From contig JIBA01000018.1 of NCBI GenBank assembly GCA_000620545.1, positions 62,001-126,000 on the forward strand: 64,000 nucleotides of DNA. The letters are read 5' to 3'. This document shows positions 31,893 to 41,360 of this stretch, one piece after another. The first letter of the stretch is position 1; every line of letters starts with the position of its first letter. Under the pieces are notes generated by a model that searched no databases, was not told where the DNA came from, and saw nothing but the letters and a program-made list of their open reading frames with translations. Source of the DNA: Intrasporangiaceae bacterium URHB0013. GTDB taxonomy: Bacteria; Actinomycetota; Actinomycetes; Actinomycetales; Dermatophilaceae. A program made the position numbers and the translations under genes.

Positions 31893-32879
31893 ATGAACCA
31901 CGTCATCCTGCCTCGGCGCCTGCGCGCGCTCGGGCTGCTCGTCTCAGCAATCGCGTCCGTCGCGATCATCTCGTCCGTGGCACCGGCGGCCAGCGCCGGT
32001 GACGGAGCCGCCGTGCCCGCGACTCCCACCGGCCTGCCGGTCGCGATCGAGGGACTCTCGCCCTACGTCCCGCCCACGGGGTGCGACCTGCGCACCCGGA
32101 CCGGCTCGGCGAAGCTCGCCCAGCTCATCCAGGCGACCTACGACAACACGTACGCCCTCTCACGGACCTGCACGTCGGCCACGACGCCGTCCTCGGAGCA
32201 CTTCGACGGCCGTGCCATCGACACGTTCTTCAACGTGCGCGACGCCACGGAGCGCGCAGAGGCCAGTGCCCTGCTGACCTGGCTGATCGCCTACGACAAG
32301 GCCGGCAACCACTACGCCAACGCACGTCGCCTCGGCGTCATGTACATCATCTGGAACAACAAGATGTGGAGCTCCTACCGCTCGTCCGAGGGATGGCGCC
32401 CGTACAGCACGTGTGCCGACACTCCCTCAGCGGCGTACGACACGGCGTGTCACCGCAACCACGTGCACCTCAGCCTCTCGTGGGAGGGCGCGAACGGGCG
32501 TACCTCCTTCTGGACCAAGCAGGTCGCCCCGGTGGACTGGGGTCCGTGCCGTCCGGCCGACCTCAACTGGTCCGAGGGTCAGGCTGCGCCGAACCCGTCC
32601 CGGTGCCCGAGCCACCCGGTCGTCAAGGCTCCCTCGGGTGCGAGCACGCTGCTCAAGGAGATGGTCCCGCGGTCGGGCATGGTGCTGCGGCCGGGCATGG
32701 CGGGTCCGGCGGTCACCACGCTGCAGAAGGCCATCGGCCAGGTCCCGGCGACCGGCACCTTCGCCTCGGCCACGACGAGCCGCCTCAAGGCCTGGCAGAG
32801 CACGCACGGCCTTGGCCCCACGGGCGTCACCTACCCGTCGACGTGGCGGGCCCTGCTCGCCGCCAACGGCATGCACTGA
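31893..32879 (+). CDS. Secreted M15-like peptidase domain plus peptidoglycan-binding domain
   Basis: A 328-residue exported protein: signal peptide LGLLVSAIASVAIISSVAPA then ASA; catalytic-like domain with SEHFDGRAIDTFF and later CHRNHVHLSL, which match the His-x5-Asp and HxH zinc ligands of M15/D-Ala-D-Ala peptidase folds; and a C-terminal PG_binding_1 repeat LRPGMAGPAVTTLQKAIGQV with STHGLGPTGVTYPSTWRALL. Four or more Cys outside the cell likely form disulfides. It should bind and trim cell-wall peptidoglycan. RBS GGGAGA precedes the ATG at 31893. A terminator hairpin follows. Confidence 0.8.
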   Translation: MNHVILPRRLRALGLLVSAIASVAIISSVAPAASAGDGAAVPATPTGLPVAIEGLSPYVPPTGCDLRTRTGSAKLAQLIQATYDNTYALSRTCTSATTPSSEHFDGRAIDTFFNVRDATERAEASALLTWLIAYDKAGNHYANARRLGVMYIIWNNKMWSSYRSSEGWRPYSTCADTPSAAYDTACHRNHVHLSLSWEGANGRTSFWTKQVAPVDWGPCRPADLNWSEGQAAPNPSRCPSHPVVKAPSGASTLLKEMVPRSGMVLRPGMAGPAVTTLQKAIGQVPATGTFASATTSRLKAWQSTHGLGPTGVTYPSTWRALLAANGMH

Positions 32880-32919
32880 CAGGGTGTCCGCACGCGGACG
32901 ACCCGAGCAGGAACAACGG

Positions 32920-32957
32920 ACGTCCTCCCGCGCCGCTCAGGCGGCGCGGGAGGACGT
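32920..32957. terminator. Bidirectional terminator
   Basis: A perfect 17-bp stem (32920-32936 with 32941-32957) and a TCAG loop between the convergent secreted-peptidase gene and the MFS gene. It overlaps the MFS stop codon at 32937-32939. Confidence 0.85.
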
Positions 32958-34205
32958 CGGTGCGTAGGCGTGGTCGACGGCCGAACGCACCCGACTGTGC
33001 GGCCACGTCGCAGCGATGAGCACGATGAGGGCCAGGCAGACGGCCGCGCAGACCGTGACGGCGAAGTAGGGGTTCGAGTGCTGTCCGACCCAGCCGGCCG
33101 CGAGGTACGACAGGCCGGCCGCAGCGATCGAGACCGACCCCGCGAGGCTGAAGATGCGCCCCCGCAGGGCGGGCTCCGTCACGAGGGCGAACGTCGCCTG
33201 CAGCGGCACCATGAAGGCCTGCATCATCCCGGACAGGAAGAACAGGACGGCGACCAGCCAGATCGGTGGCCCGAAGGCCGTCAGCAGCAGGGGGATCGGC
33301 ATGGCGAGGGCCAGCGGCACGATCGAGCGGTTCTGCTGGTGCACGTCTCGGCGGCCGATGAGGATGATGCCGACGACGGCCCCGACGATCGGCGAGGCCA
33401 TGAGCACACCACCCCACCCGTTCTGGCCGGCGATCGGCAGCGCCAGCGCCTCGGGTGCGACGATGCCGAGGCACGCAACGGCACTCAGCGTCACCAGTCG
33501 CGCGAGGACCGGGTGACGGGCGAGGTCCCCCGCCGCCGTCGTCAGGTCGCGCGCGAAGCCACGCAGGCCGCGACCCCGTTCACCGGAGACCGGTCTCAGC
33601 TCCACCACGAAGAGCGTGACCAGGGCTGCGATGACGAACGTCAGCAGGTCGAAGAGCAGTCCGGTCTCGGGGCCGACGAGCACGATGAGCCCACCGCCGA
33701 CGGCCAGCCCGATCGCCTGGTTGAACTGCTCCGACATCGCCCCGAGGCCGACGGCCCGGGCGTAGAGGTGGCGGTCGTCGAAGAGGTCCGTGACGAGGAC
33801 CAGGTAGGACGCCGTCGAGGCGCCACCGATGAGCTCGAGTCCGAACAGCACGAGGAACATCAGCCAGAGACTCGAACCGTTCAGCACGAGCCACATGAGG
33901 CCCAGCACGCAGGTGGCCCGCAGCAGGTGCGACCAGATGAGGACCCACTTGTAGGGGAACCGGTCGACGACGGGACCGATGAGGCTACGCCCGAAGAACG
34001 TCGGCACGAGGCTCACGGCGAGCGTCGTGGCGGTGGCGAGCGGCGAGTCGGTGCGCTGGTAGACGACCGCCGCGATCGTGACGCGCGCGATGTAGTCACC
34101 CCACATCGACAGCGCGTTGGCCAGGAACACCGGCAGGTACCGCGGAACGCGGAGGACGGCGGCGTACGTCGGCGTACGGTCGCCCTGCCCCTGGCTAGGA
34201 TTCAC
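32937..34205 (-). CDS. MFS transporter, DHA3-like exporter
   Basis: A 422-residue, roughly 12-helix membrane protein. The first helix region PRYLPVFLANALSMWGDYIA and the loop GRSLIGPVVDRFPYKWVLIW (MFS motif A-like) fit the DHA3 drug-exporter group (macrolide-efflux type). Further helices are LVLFGLELIGGASTASYLVL, LAVGGGLIVLVGPETGLLF and MIPLLLTAFGPPIWLVAVL. Substrate unknown. The GTG start at 34205 overlaps the stop of glnE by four bases (GTGA), so it is read from the glnA2-glnE operon, an unusual place for an exporter. Confidence 0.88.
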   Translation of the reverse strand: MNPSQGQGDRTPTYAAVLRVPRYLPVFLANALSMWGDYIARVTIAAVVYQRTDSPLATATTLAVSLVPTFFGRSLIGPVVDRFPYKWVLIWSHLLRATCVLGLMWLVLNGSSLWLMFLVLFGLELIGGASTASYLVLVTDLFDDRHLYARAVGLGAMSEQFNQAIGLAVGGGLIVLVGPETGLLFDLLTFVIAALVTLFVVELRPVSGERGRGLRGFARDLTTAAGDLARHPVLARLVTLSAVACLGIVAPEALALPIAGQNGWGGVLMASPIVGAVVGIILIGRRDVHQQNRSIVPLALAMPIPLLLTAFGPPIWLVAVLFFLSGMMQAFMVPLQATFALVTEPALRGRIFSLAGSVSIAAAGLSYLAAGWVGQHSNPYFAVTVCAAVCLALIVLIAATWPHSRVRSAVDHAYAPTSSRAA

Positions 34206-37200
34206 GTGACGACGCTACCCCGTGGTGGGGAGTCGTAAAAGTTGAAATCAGTGGCGTGGCGGGAGCGCCGGGCAACCCGACGCCACAGCTCGGCCAGAGC
34301 CGCTCCCTCGCCGGCCGACCGTCCCATGATGCGACCGATCCCGTCGAGGTCGCGCAGGTCCGACGGCACGCTGTCGATGGGTCTCCCGCGCCACAGCACA
34401 CCGGCATTGCGCATGAGCGCGCCGAGACGCCAGGCCTCTTTGAGCGCCGTGGCGTCCTCCGTCGAGACCAGCCCCTCGGACACGAGCGCCGCCAGGCCGG
34501 CCATGGTGCCGGTGACCCGGAGTGACGGGTGCGCGTGGGCGTGCTCGAGCTGGTGGAGCTGCACCACCCACTCGACGTCGGTCAGGCCGCCACGGCCCAG
34601 CTTGATGTGGGTGCGCGGGTCGGCCCCGCGTGGCAGACGCTCGCTCTCGACCCTGGCCTTGAGGGTGCGGATGTCGCGCACCTGGCTGTCGGTGATCCCG
34701 CCCTCGGGCCACCGCAGCGGGTCGATGAGCCGGAGGAACTCGTCCGCCAGTGGCGGCGGGCCGGCGACCGGGGTGGCACGCAGCAGTGCCTGGAACTCCC
34801 ACGTGAGGGCCCAGCGGTCGTAGTAGGTGCGGAACGAGTCGACGCTCCGCACGAGCGGGCCGCCCTTGCCCTCGGGACGCAGGTCGGCATCGAGGCCGAG
34901 GGCTGGGTCGGGTCCCGATCCCGAGAGGAGCCGGCGCAGCTCCTGGACGACCATCGTCGCCCTGGCCTGGACGGCCTCCTCCGACGAGCCGGCGTGCGGT
35001 TGGTGGACGAACATGACGTCGGCATCGGAGGCGTACCCGAGCTCTCCACCACCGAGGCTGCCCATCCCGACGACGAGGATGTCCCCGCCGATGGGTTCGC
35101 CCTCACGGTGCTCGACCTCGCGGGTCGCCGCCTCGAGGGCGACCTGGATCGTCGCGCCGGTGAGGGCGGTCAGCGCCGCGCCCACACCCTCGAGGTCGAG
35201 GCCTCCGACGAGATCGCCCATGACGATGCGGAGCAGCTCGTGGCGCCGGATCGCGCGGACCGCGGCGACGGCCTCCGCGGCCGAGTCCCGCCGTCCGGCT
35301 GCGGCCTGCATCGTCGCCGTGATGGCATCGCGGGTGCGGGGAGTCAGGCCGTGGTCGTCGCCGAGGATCGAGACGCTCTCCGGCGAGCGGACGAGCAGGT
35401 CTGCGGCGTACCGGCTTCGGGCCAGGCTGTGTGCGAGGCGGTCGGCCGCCCGTCCCTCGTCCCGGAGCATCTTGAGGTACCAGTGCGTCGAACCGAGCTC
35501 GTCGGAGACCCGACGGAAGGACAGCAGACCGGCGTCGGGGTCGGCCTCGTCGGCGAACCAGCCGAGCATCACCGGCAGCAGCGTGCGCTGGATGGCGGCA
35601 CGCCGGCTGACGCCCGTGGTCAGCGCCTCGATGTGGCGCAGGGCTCCCGCCGGGTCACGGAACCCGAGGGCCAGCAGGCGCTCGCGGGCGGCCTCGGCAC
35701 TGAGGCGTGCCTCCGTCGGGCTGAGCTTGGCGGCGGCCGCCAGCAACGGGCGGTAGAAGAGGCGCTCGTGGAGTCGGCGCACCTCCCGGGCCGACGCCTG
35801 ACGGTCGGCCACGACGGCCTGTTCCGGGTGGGTGCGGTGCCCCATGGCGCGTCCGAGTCGACGCAGGTCGGGCTCGGTCACCGGCATGAGGTGCGTGCGG
35901 CGCAGCCGGTGCAGCTGGACGCGGTGCTCGAGACAGCGCAGGTGCCGGTACGCGCGGTCGAGGACGGCGGCGTCGTCGCGGCCGACGTAGCCGCCGCGGG
36001 CGAGCGCCGCCAGCGCCTCGAGCGTCGTGGCGGAGCGCAGGCTCGGGTCGGTGCGGCCGTGCACGAGCTGGAGCAGCTGCACGCTGAACTCGACGTCGCG
36101 CAGGCCACCCGGACCGAGCTTCAGCTGGCGCGCGGCCTCGTTGGCGGGCACGTGCTGCTCGACGCGACGCCGCATCGCCTGGACGTCCTCGACGAACTTG
36201 TCCCGTCCCGCGGCCTCCCAGACCATCGGCGAGATCTCCGCCTTGTAGCGCAGCCCGATCTCCTTGTCCCCCGCCGAGACCCACGCCTTGAGCAGCGCCT
36301 GGAACTCCCACGTCTTGGCCCAGCGCTCGTAGTACGCCTTGTGGCTGCGGATGGTGCGCACGAGCGGGCCCTGCTTGCCCTCGGGGCGGAGGGCGGCGTC
36401 GACGGGCCAGAGGCTTCCCTCGGGTGTCGGGGACGAGCAGGCGCGCATGGTCGCCGTCGCGAGCGCCGTGCCGACCCGCAGCGCCAGGTCCTCGTCGGCA
36501 CCGTCAGCCGGCTCGGCGACGAAGATGACGTCGACGTCGCTGACGTAGTTGAGCTCGCCACCTCCCGTCTTGCCCATGCCGATGACGGCGAGACGGCATA
36601 CCTCGTGGCCGTCCCCGTACTCCTCGCGCGCGATGGCGAGTGCGGCCTCCAGGGCCGCCTCCGCCAGCTCGGCGAGGGCCTCGCCGACGGCAGGCATCTC
36701 CGTGAGCGGGTCGTCCGACGTGATGTCCAGGGCGGCGATGCGCAGCAGTCCACGGCGGTACGCGATGCGCAGGGCGTCGAGCCGGGTGCGCTCGCCCCGT
36801 TCCTCGGTGACGGCGCGCACGAGGTCGGCGCGGACCCGCTCGCCGGTGCGGCGCTCCGCGCGGGCGGCGTCGACCCAGTGCTCTGGATGCCGAACCAGCT
36901 CGTCGACCAGCGCGGTCGAGACACCGAGGACGCCCAGGATGCGCTCCCTCCCGACGCCCGGCGTCGCCAGCTCGGCCGCGAAGGCGGAGATGCCCCAGTC
37001 CGGGGGGTCACCGCGCCCGCCGAGGGACTCCGCGACCCTGACGAGCCCGAGCAGGCACTGGTCGGGGTCGGCGGTGTCGCCCATGACGGCGGCGAGGTCG
37101 TCGAGCTGGCCGTCGGCGACAGCATTGCGGAGCGGGAGCAGCGCACGGTCGCGGATGAGCCCGGCCGCCCGGTCGGGATCGGCGAAGCCGAGCCGGGCGA

Positions 37201-37234
37201 GGGCGCCTTCGGTCGTGCTGGTGCGTGCTGACAT
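34202..37234 (-). CDS. glnE: Glutamine synthetase adenylyltransferase/deadenylylase
   Basis: GlnE adds AMP to, and removes it from, glutamine synthetase in response to PII, so that nitrogen supply sets enzyme activity. The 1010-residue protein has the expected tandem nucleotidyltransferase halves: VIGMGKTGGGELNYVSDVDV near residue 230 (deadenylylase half) and VVGMGSLGGGELGYASDADV near 715 (adenylylase half), each with the metal-binding DxD; each is followed by a helical glutamate-ammonia-ligase adenylyltransferase linker (LKLGPGGLRDVEFSVQLLQL; IKLGRGGLTDVEWVVQLHQL). It lies 48 bases downstream of glnA2, as in mycobacteria. Confidence 0.97.
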   Translation of the reverse strand: MSARTSTTEGALARLGFADPDRAAGLIRDRALLPLRNAVADGQLDDLAAVMGDTADPDQCLLGLVRVAESLGGRGDPPDWGISAFAAELATPGVGRERILGVLGVSTALVDELVRHPEHWVDAARAERRTGERVRADLVRAVTEERGERTRLDALRIAYRRGLLRIAALDITSDDPLTEMPAVGEALAELAEAALEAALAIAREEYGDGHEVCRLAVIGMGKTGGGELNYVSDVDVIFVAEPADGADEDLALRVGTALATATMRACSSPTPEGSLWPVDAALRPEGKQGPLVRTIRSHKAYYERWAKTWEFQALLKAWVSAGDKEIGLRYKAEISPMVWEAAGRDKFVEDVQAMRRRVEQHVPANEAARQLKLGPGGLRDVEFSVQLLQLVHGRTDPSLRSATTLEALAALARGGYVGRDDAAVLDRAYRHLRCLEHRVQLHRLRRTHLMPVTEPDLRRLGRAMGHRTHPEQAVVADRQASAREVRRLHERLFYRPLLAAAAKLSPTEARLSAEAARERLLALGFRDPAGALRHIEALTTGVSRRAAIQRTLLPVMLGWFADEADPDAGLLSFRRVSDELGSTHWYLKMLRDEGRAADRLAHSLARSRYAADLLVRSPESVSILGDDHGLTPRTRDAITATMQAAAGRRDSAAEAVAAVRAIRRHELLRIVMGDLVGGLDLEGVGAALTALTGATIQVALEAATREVEHREGEPIGGDILVVGMGSLGGGELGYASDADVMFVHQPHAGSSEEAVQARATMVVQELRRLLSGSGPDPALGLDADLRPEGKGGPLVRSVDSFRTYYDRWALTWEFQALLRATPVAGPPPLADEFLRLIDPLRWPEGGITDSQVRDIRTLKARVESERLPRGADPRTHIKLGRGGLTDVEWVVQLHQLEHAHAHPSLRVTGTMAGLAALVSEGLVSTEDATALKEAWRLGALMRNAGVLWRGRPIDSVPSDLRDLDGIGRIMGRSAGEGAALAELWRRVARRSRHATDFNFYDSPPRGSVVT

Positions 37235-37282
37235 CGGTGTCGAATCGCTAGGTCAGAGAAGCATGGGCGTCCGTCGGTCGGC

Positions 37283-38620
37283 TCAGAGCCGGGGCAGGTA
37301 GCGGTCGAGCTCGAAGCGGCTCACCTCGCGACGGTAGTCGAGCCATTCCTGCCGCTTGTTGCGCAGGAAGAAGTCGAAGACGTGCTCCCCGAGGACGTCG
37401 GCGACGAGCTCGCTCTCCTCCATGACCTCGAGCGCCCGGCCGAGTGAGGACGGGAGCGGGTTGATCCCCATGGCCCGGCGCTCGGAGTCGGTGAGGCTCC
37501 ACACGTCGTCCTCGGTCTCGGGCGGCAGGTCGTAGCCCTCCTCGATGCCCTTGAGGCCCGCGCCGAGCAGGACCGCGAACGCGAGGTAGGGGTTGCAGGC
37601 GGCATCGAGCGAACGCACCTCGACGCGCGTCGACTGGCCCTTGTTGGGCTTGTGCATCGGCACCCTGACGAGCGCCGAGCGGTTGTTGTGGCCCCACGTC
37701 AGGTGGGCCGGGGCCTCTCCCCCGCCCCAGAGGCGCTTGTAGGAGTTGACCCACTGGTTCGTGACGGCCGCGATCTCGGCACCGTGGCGCAGCAGGCCGG
37801 CGATGAACTGACGACCGACCTTGCTCAGCTGGTAGGGCGCCCCAGCCTCGAAGAACGCGTTGGAGTCGCCCTCGAAGAGCGACAGGTGCGTGTGCATCCC
37901 CGAACCGGGGTGCTCGGCGAACGGCTTGGGCATGAAGGTCGCATAGATCCCCTGCGTCAGGGCGACCTCCTTGACGACCGTGCGGAACGTCTGGATGTTG
38001 TCGGCCATGCTGAGTGCATCGGCATAGCGCAGGTCGATCTCGTTCTGGCCGGGCGCGCCCTCATGGTGGCTGAACTCGACCGAGATGCCCATGTTCTCGA
38101 GCATCGTGATGGCGGCGCGGCGGAAGTCGTGCCCGGTGCCGTGCGGCACGTGGTCGAAGTAGCCGGCGTCGTCGACGGGGACGGGGCGGCCGTCGGCGTC
38201 TCGTCCCTGCTCCAGGAGGAAGAACTCGATCTCGGGATGGGTGTAGAAGCTGAAGCCGAGATCGGCGGCCTTGCCGAGCGCCCGCTGCAGCACGTGCCGA
38301 GGGTCGGCGAAGCTCGGCGAGCCGTCGGGCAGCTGCAGGTCGCAGAACATGCGCGCCGTGCCGGGCGGGTCCCCCCGCCAGGGCAGGATCTGGAAGGTCG
38401 ACGGGTCTGGCTTGGCCAGCATGTCGGCCTCGTAGACGCGCGCGAATCCCTCGATGGCCGAACCGTCGAAGCCGATGCCCTCGGCAAAGGCCCCCTCGAG
38501 CTCGGCCGGAGCGATCGCCACCGACTTCAGGGTGCCGAGGACGTCCGTGAACCACAGACGGACGAACCGGATGTCTCGCTCTTCGATCGTGCGCAGCACG
38601 AACTCTTCCTGACGGTTCAT
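37283..38620 (-). CDS. glnA2: Glutamine synthetase, GlnA2 type
   Basis: Glutamine synthetase makes glutamine from glutamate, ammonia and ATP. The 445-residue length equals actinobacterial GlnA2 rather than the 470-480-residue GlnA1. Visible signatures: beta-Grasp SVAIAPAELEGAFAEGIGFD then GSAIEG, HPEIEFFLLE, EFSHHEGAPGQNEIDLRYAD, MPKPFAEHPGSGMHTHLSLF, NSYKRLWGGGEAPAHLTWGH. A Tyr in GYDLPPE occupies the place of the adenylylated Tyr of GlnA1. The start at 38620 is favoured by GGCAGGA 7 bases upstream. It forms an operon with glnE. Confidence 0.95.
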   Translation of the reverse strand: MNRQEEFVLRTIEERDIRFVRLWFTDVLGTLKSVAIAPAELEGAFAEGIGFDGSAIEGFARVYEADMLAKPDPSTFQILPWRGDPPGTARMFCDLQLPDGSPSFADPRHVLQRALGKAADLGFSFYTHPEIEFFLLEQGRDADGRPVPVDDAGYFDHVPHGTGHDFRRAAITMLENMGISVEFSHHEGAPGQNEIDLRYADALSMADNIQTFRTVVKEVALTQGIYATFMPKPFAEHPGSGMHTHLSLFEGDSNAFFEAGAPYQLSKVGRQFIAGLLRHGAEIAAVTNQWVNSYKRLWGGGEAPAHLTWGHNNRSALVRVPMHKPNKGQSTRVEVRSLDAACNPYLAFAVLLGAGLKGIEEGYDLPPETEDDVWSLTDSERRAMGINPLPSSLGRALEVMEESELVADVLGEHVFDFFLRNKRQEWLDYRREVSRFELDRYLPRL

Positions 38621-38713
38621 GTGTCGATCCTGCCGCATGGCTGTTTCCGGGATGTTGCGACACACGACCCGTGGGACGAGCGCCCTGGCGTGTGCCTTTT
38701 CGTGAGCATGCGA

Positions 38714-38743
38714 AGGGCCCCCGGGACACGTCCCGGGGGCCCT
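38714..38743 (-). terminator. Terminator of the M6 protease gene
   Basis: A perfect 14-bp stem, 38714-38727 with 38730-38743, about 20 bases after the protease stop codon on the minus strand and upstream of glnA2. Confidence 0.85.
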
Positions 38744-38762
38744 CGCGGTCATGACCCGAGGG

Positions 38763-41093
38763 TCACTTGAACTTGACCTTGACCTGCAGCTCGTTGCCGC
38801 CGTCGGTGGTCTTGCTGACCGTCATCGTCGTGCCCGAGCCGGCCACCTTGGTGGACGCTCCCGGGTTCGCCGAGGACCAGTAGCGGTTGACGTCCGAGTC
38901 GTCGAACGTCGGGATCGCCGGCGACGAGGGGACCTCGGTCGCGACACCGTTGCGGTGGAAGGTCACCGCGTCGGTGGCCTCCTGCCCGAAGGTGGCGTCG
39001 AACGGCTGGCGACGGTTGCCCAGCATCGTCGTCGTGCCGTTGGCGTTGTTGAGCATGATCGGCGCCGGGCGGGCGTCGACCGGCAGGACCTCACCGGCAC
39101 CGGGGTGGGCCGACGTGTTGTTGTCGGTGTACTCACCGTTGGCGAACGTCACGAGCATGCCGTTCTGGTACGGGAAGCGCTCGACCCAGTCGGGCTTGGT
39201 GCTGCTCCAGCCGAAGTTGTACGGGCCGGTCTTCAGGGTCGCGTCGTAGCCGCTGTAGACGCGGTTCTCGGCGAAGTAGAAGTCCTGGACCTGCTTGGAC
39301 GTCGTGCCGCTCGAGACCGAGAAGCCCTTGGCCGTCCACGCCCCGGCGCCGGCCTCGACGTCGTCGACCGCACCGGCGACACCGTCGATGCTCACGGACA
39401 CGTCGTCGATGAAGGCCTCGCTCGAGACACCACCGTCGGTGGCGACCCGGAAGCGGAACTGGATGCTCTGGCCCTTGTAGGCCGAGAGGTCCCACGTCTT
39501 CTGGGCCCACGCGAACTTGCCGTCGACCGGCGTGCCCGCGTCCTTCCAGGTCGCCCCGTTGTCGGTGGACACCTCGCCGTAGAGGTAGTCGTAGTCCTTC
39601 TCGAGGTTGCCCTGGACCCACGCGTTGACCGCAGCCGAGGTCTTCGCCCCGGTCAGGTCGATCGTGCGCGTGAGCGTGGCGTTGAGGTTGTCACCGAAGC
39701 CGCTCCACCACTCCGCCTTGCCGGAGTGGGGCGTGTTTCGCGTGGCCGTGACGGTGCGCTCGGGCAGGGGGACGATCAGGGCCTGCACGGAGCCGCTCTG
39801 CGTGGCGAGGTCGGCCTGGCTGAGCTTGACCGTGGTGTCCTCACCGAAGGGGACCGTCTTGTAGTCGAGCCAGCCGAGCTGGAGCTTCTCCCAAGCACCC
39901 ATGTAACCAGGGGTGGTGCCGATCGAGTCGGTGCCGTGGTTGAGCCACGAGCCACCGCTCATCAGGGTCCAGAAGGCGGTGCTGTTGTCGCCACCGGCGG
40001 TGTCGTAGAGGTCCGGCAGACCGAGGTCGTGGCCGAACTCGTGCGCGAAGACGCCGAGGCCACCGTTCTCGGGCTCGGTGGTGTAGTCACCGATCCACAT
40101 TCCGGAGTCGCCGAGCGGCACGCCACCGAGCTTGTTGAACGACGGACCGGTCTTGCCCTGGTTGTTCGAGTACGCGTACCAGCGGTGCGACCAGATGGCG
40201 TCCTCGCCCTGAGCGCCGCCGCCGGCCTCCTCGCCCTCACCGGCGTGGATCGCCTGGAAGTGGTCGATGTAGCCGTCGGCCTCGTTGAAGTCGCCGTCGC
40301 CGTCGTAGTCGTAGCGGTCGACCTTGTCGAACTGCGCGAGGTAGGTCTTGATCTCGGCGTCCGTCTTGCCCTGCTTCTTCTGGTCGTCGTACCAGGCGGT
40401 CGCGGTGTCCGCGACGAAGGGCCAGTAGACCGAGGAGTCCGAGAAGTTGTTCGAGCCGTAGCGCGACTCGTTGTAGGGCACCTTGACCCAGTCGGACACG
40501 TCGCCCTTGGCCAGGAAGCGCCCGTTGGACTGCTTGAGGTAGAAGTCGCGGAACGACTCGCCGTCGCCGAACATCATCTGCTGGTAGTGCTCACGGTTGA
40601 AGTCCGAGAGCCAGTAGGTCGAGTTGTCGTCGGTCGCGGGCTTCGTGGTCACGTCACGGTCGGGCGCCGCGATCTGGTTGTGCACCGGGCCGGCGACGCC
40701 GCCGGTCGCCGAGTGCACCTTGTCACCGAAGTCGACGAGGACGGTGAAGATGTCCTCCTCGCGGTTGACCGGGTAGCTGACGTACTTCGACTTGCCGGCC
40801 TTGCCGTTCTTGGCGGCCGTCTTGACCTCGATCACGCGGTTGCCGTTGATCGTCTTGGTCGTCGCCTCACCCTTGAGGAGCTTGGCGATGGCGTCCTTGC
40901 GCTCGGCCGCCTGGGCCTCGGCGAGCGGGTTGGGCAGGTTGTCGGGCTGCGATGCCTGGGCGGCTGCGGGGTCACCGCTCACCGGGGCCTTCGCAACGGG
41001 CGTTGCCTGAGCCTGCATCGGGGCGGTGAGGCCGGTGACGACGAGCGCCCCCACGGCCAGTCCCGAGACAGCACTCCAGTGGCGCTTGTTCAC
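38763..41093 (-). CDS. Immune inhibitor A-type secreted metalloprotease (M6)
   Basis: A 776-residue exported zinc protease. Signal peptide SGLAVGALVVTGLTAPMQAQ then ATP; propeptide; M6 catalytic domain with the zinc motif FAHEFGHDLGLPDLYD and downstream FWTLMSGGSW (Met-turn). The pre-catalytic DRYDYDGDGDFNEADGYIDH likely binds calcium. The C-terminal part contains a MAM-like or jelly-roll domain (GATWKDAGTPVDGKFAWAQK) typical of InhA-type enzymes. The GTG at 41093 follows AGGAGGACAG. It is divergent from panB. It would degrade extracellular protein for nutrition. Confidence 0.93.
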   Translation of the reverse strand: MNKRHWSAVSGLAVGALVVTGLTAPMQAQATPVAKAPVSGDPAAAQASQPDNLPNPLAEAQAAERKDAIAKLLKGEATTKTINGNRVIEVKTAAKNGKAGKSKYVSYPVNREEDIFTVLVDFGDKVHSATGGVAGPVHNQIAAPDRDVTTKPATDDNSTYWLSDFNREHYQQMMFGDGESFRDFYLKQSNGRFLAKGDVSDWVKVPYNESRYGSNNFSDSSVYWPFVADTATAWYDDQKKQGKTDAEIKTYLAQFDKVDRYDYDGDGDFNEADGYIDHFQAIHAGEGEEAGGGAQGEDAIWSHRWYAYSNNQGKTGPSFNKLGGVPLGDSGMWIGDYTTEPENGGLGVFAHEFGHDLGLPDLYDTAGGDNSTAFWTLMSGGSWLNHGTDSIGTTPGYMGAWEKLQLGWLDYKTVPFGEDTTVKLSQADLATQSGSVQALIVPLPERTVTATRNTPHSGKAEWWSGFGDNLNATLTRTIDLTGAKTSAAVNAWVQGNLEKDYDYLYGEVSTDNGATWKDAGTPVDGKFAWAQKTWDLSAYKGQSIQFRFRVATDGGVSSEAFIDDVSVSIDGVAGAVDDVEAGAGAWTAKGFSVSSGTTSKQVQDFYFAENRVYSGYDATLKTGPYNFGWSSTKPDWVERFPYQNGMLVTFANGEYTDNNTSAHPGAGEVLPVDARPAPIMLNNANGTTTMLGNRRQPFDATFGQEATDAVTFHRNGVATEVPSSPAIPTFDDSDVNRYWSSANPGASTKVAGSGTTMTVSKTTDGGNELQVKVKFK

Positions 41094-41360
41094 GTGTTCT
41101 GTCCTCCTGGTCACAAGGCGCCGTTGATCGGGCGCCTCGCGTATAAGAACACACATCACCGACAATGTGACCTCCAGTCCGGAAGGAATCGAAAAAACTT
41201 GCGTCACAAGGCAGTTCGCGGCAAAGCAACGTTAAATTCTTCGTAAAGTTCCGGCCCGCACCCTTGGCCCCGGGACCTGCTTCAGATACGGCCCACACCC
41301 TCGTGGACGCAGGGTGCGGCCGCCCCGGGCGGCGCGAGGCCCGTCGTTATGCTCGGGGCC

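Noticed and set aside
34529-37231. 900-codon open frame on the plus strand
   Set aside because: Mirror of glnE on the opposite strand; no domain pattern, Arg/Gly/Val-rich.
38751-41246. 831-codon open frame on the plus strand
   Set aside because: It is antisense to the M6 protease gene, whose motifs and length are certain; the frame's Gly/Val/Arg-rich composition is the usual shadow of a high-GC gene.
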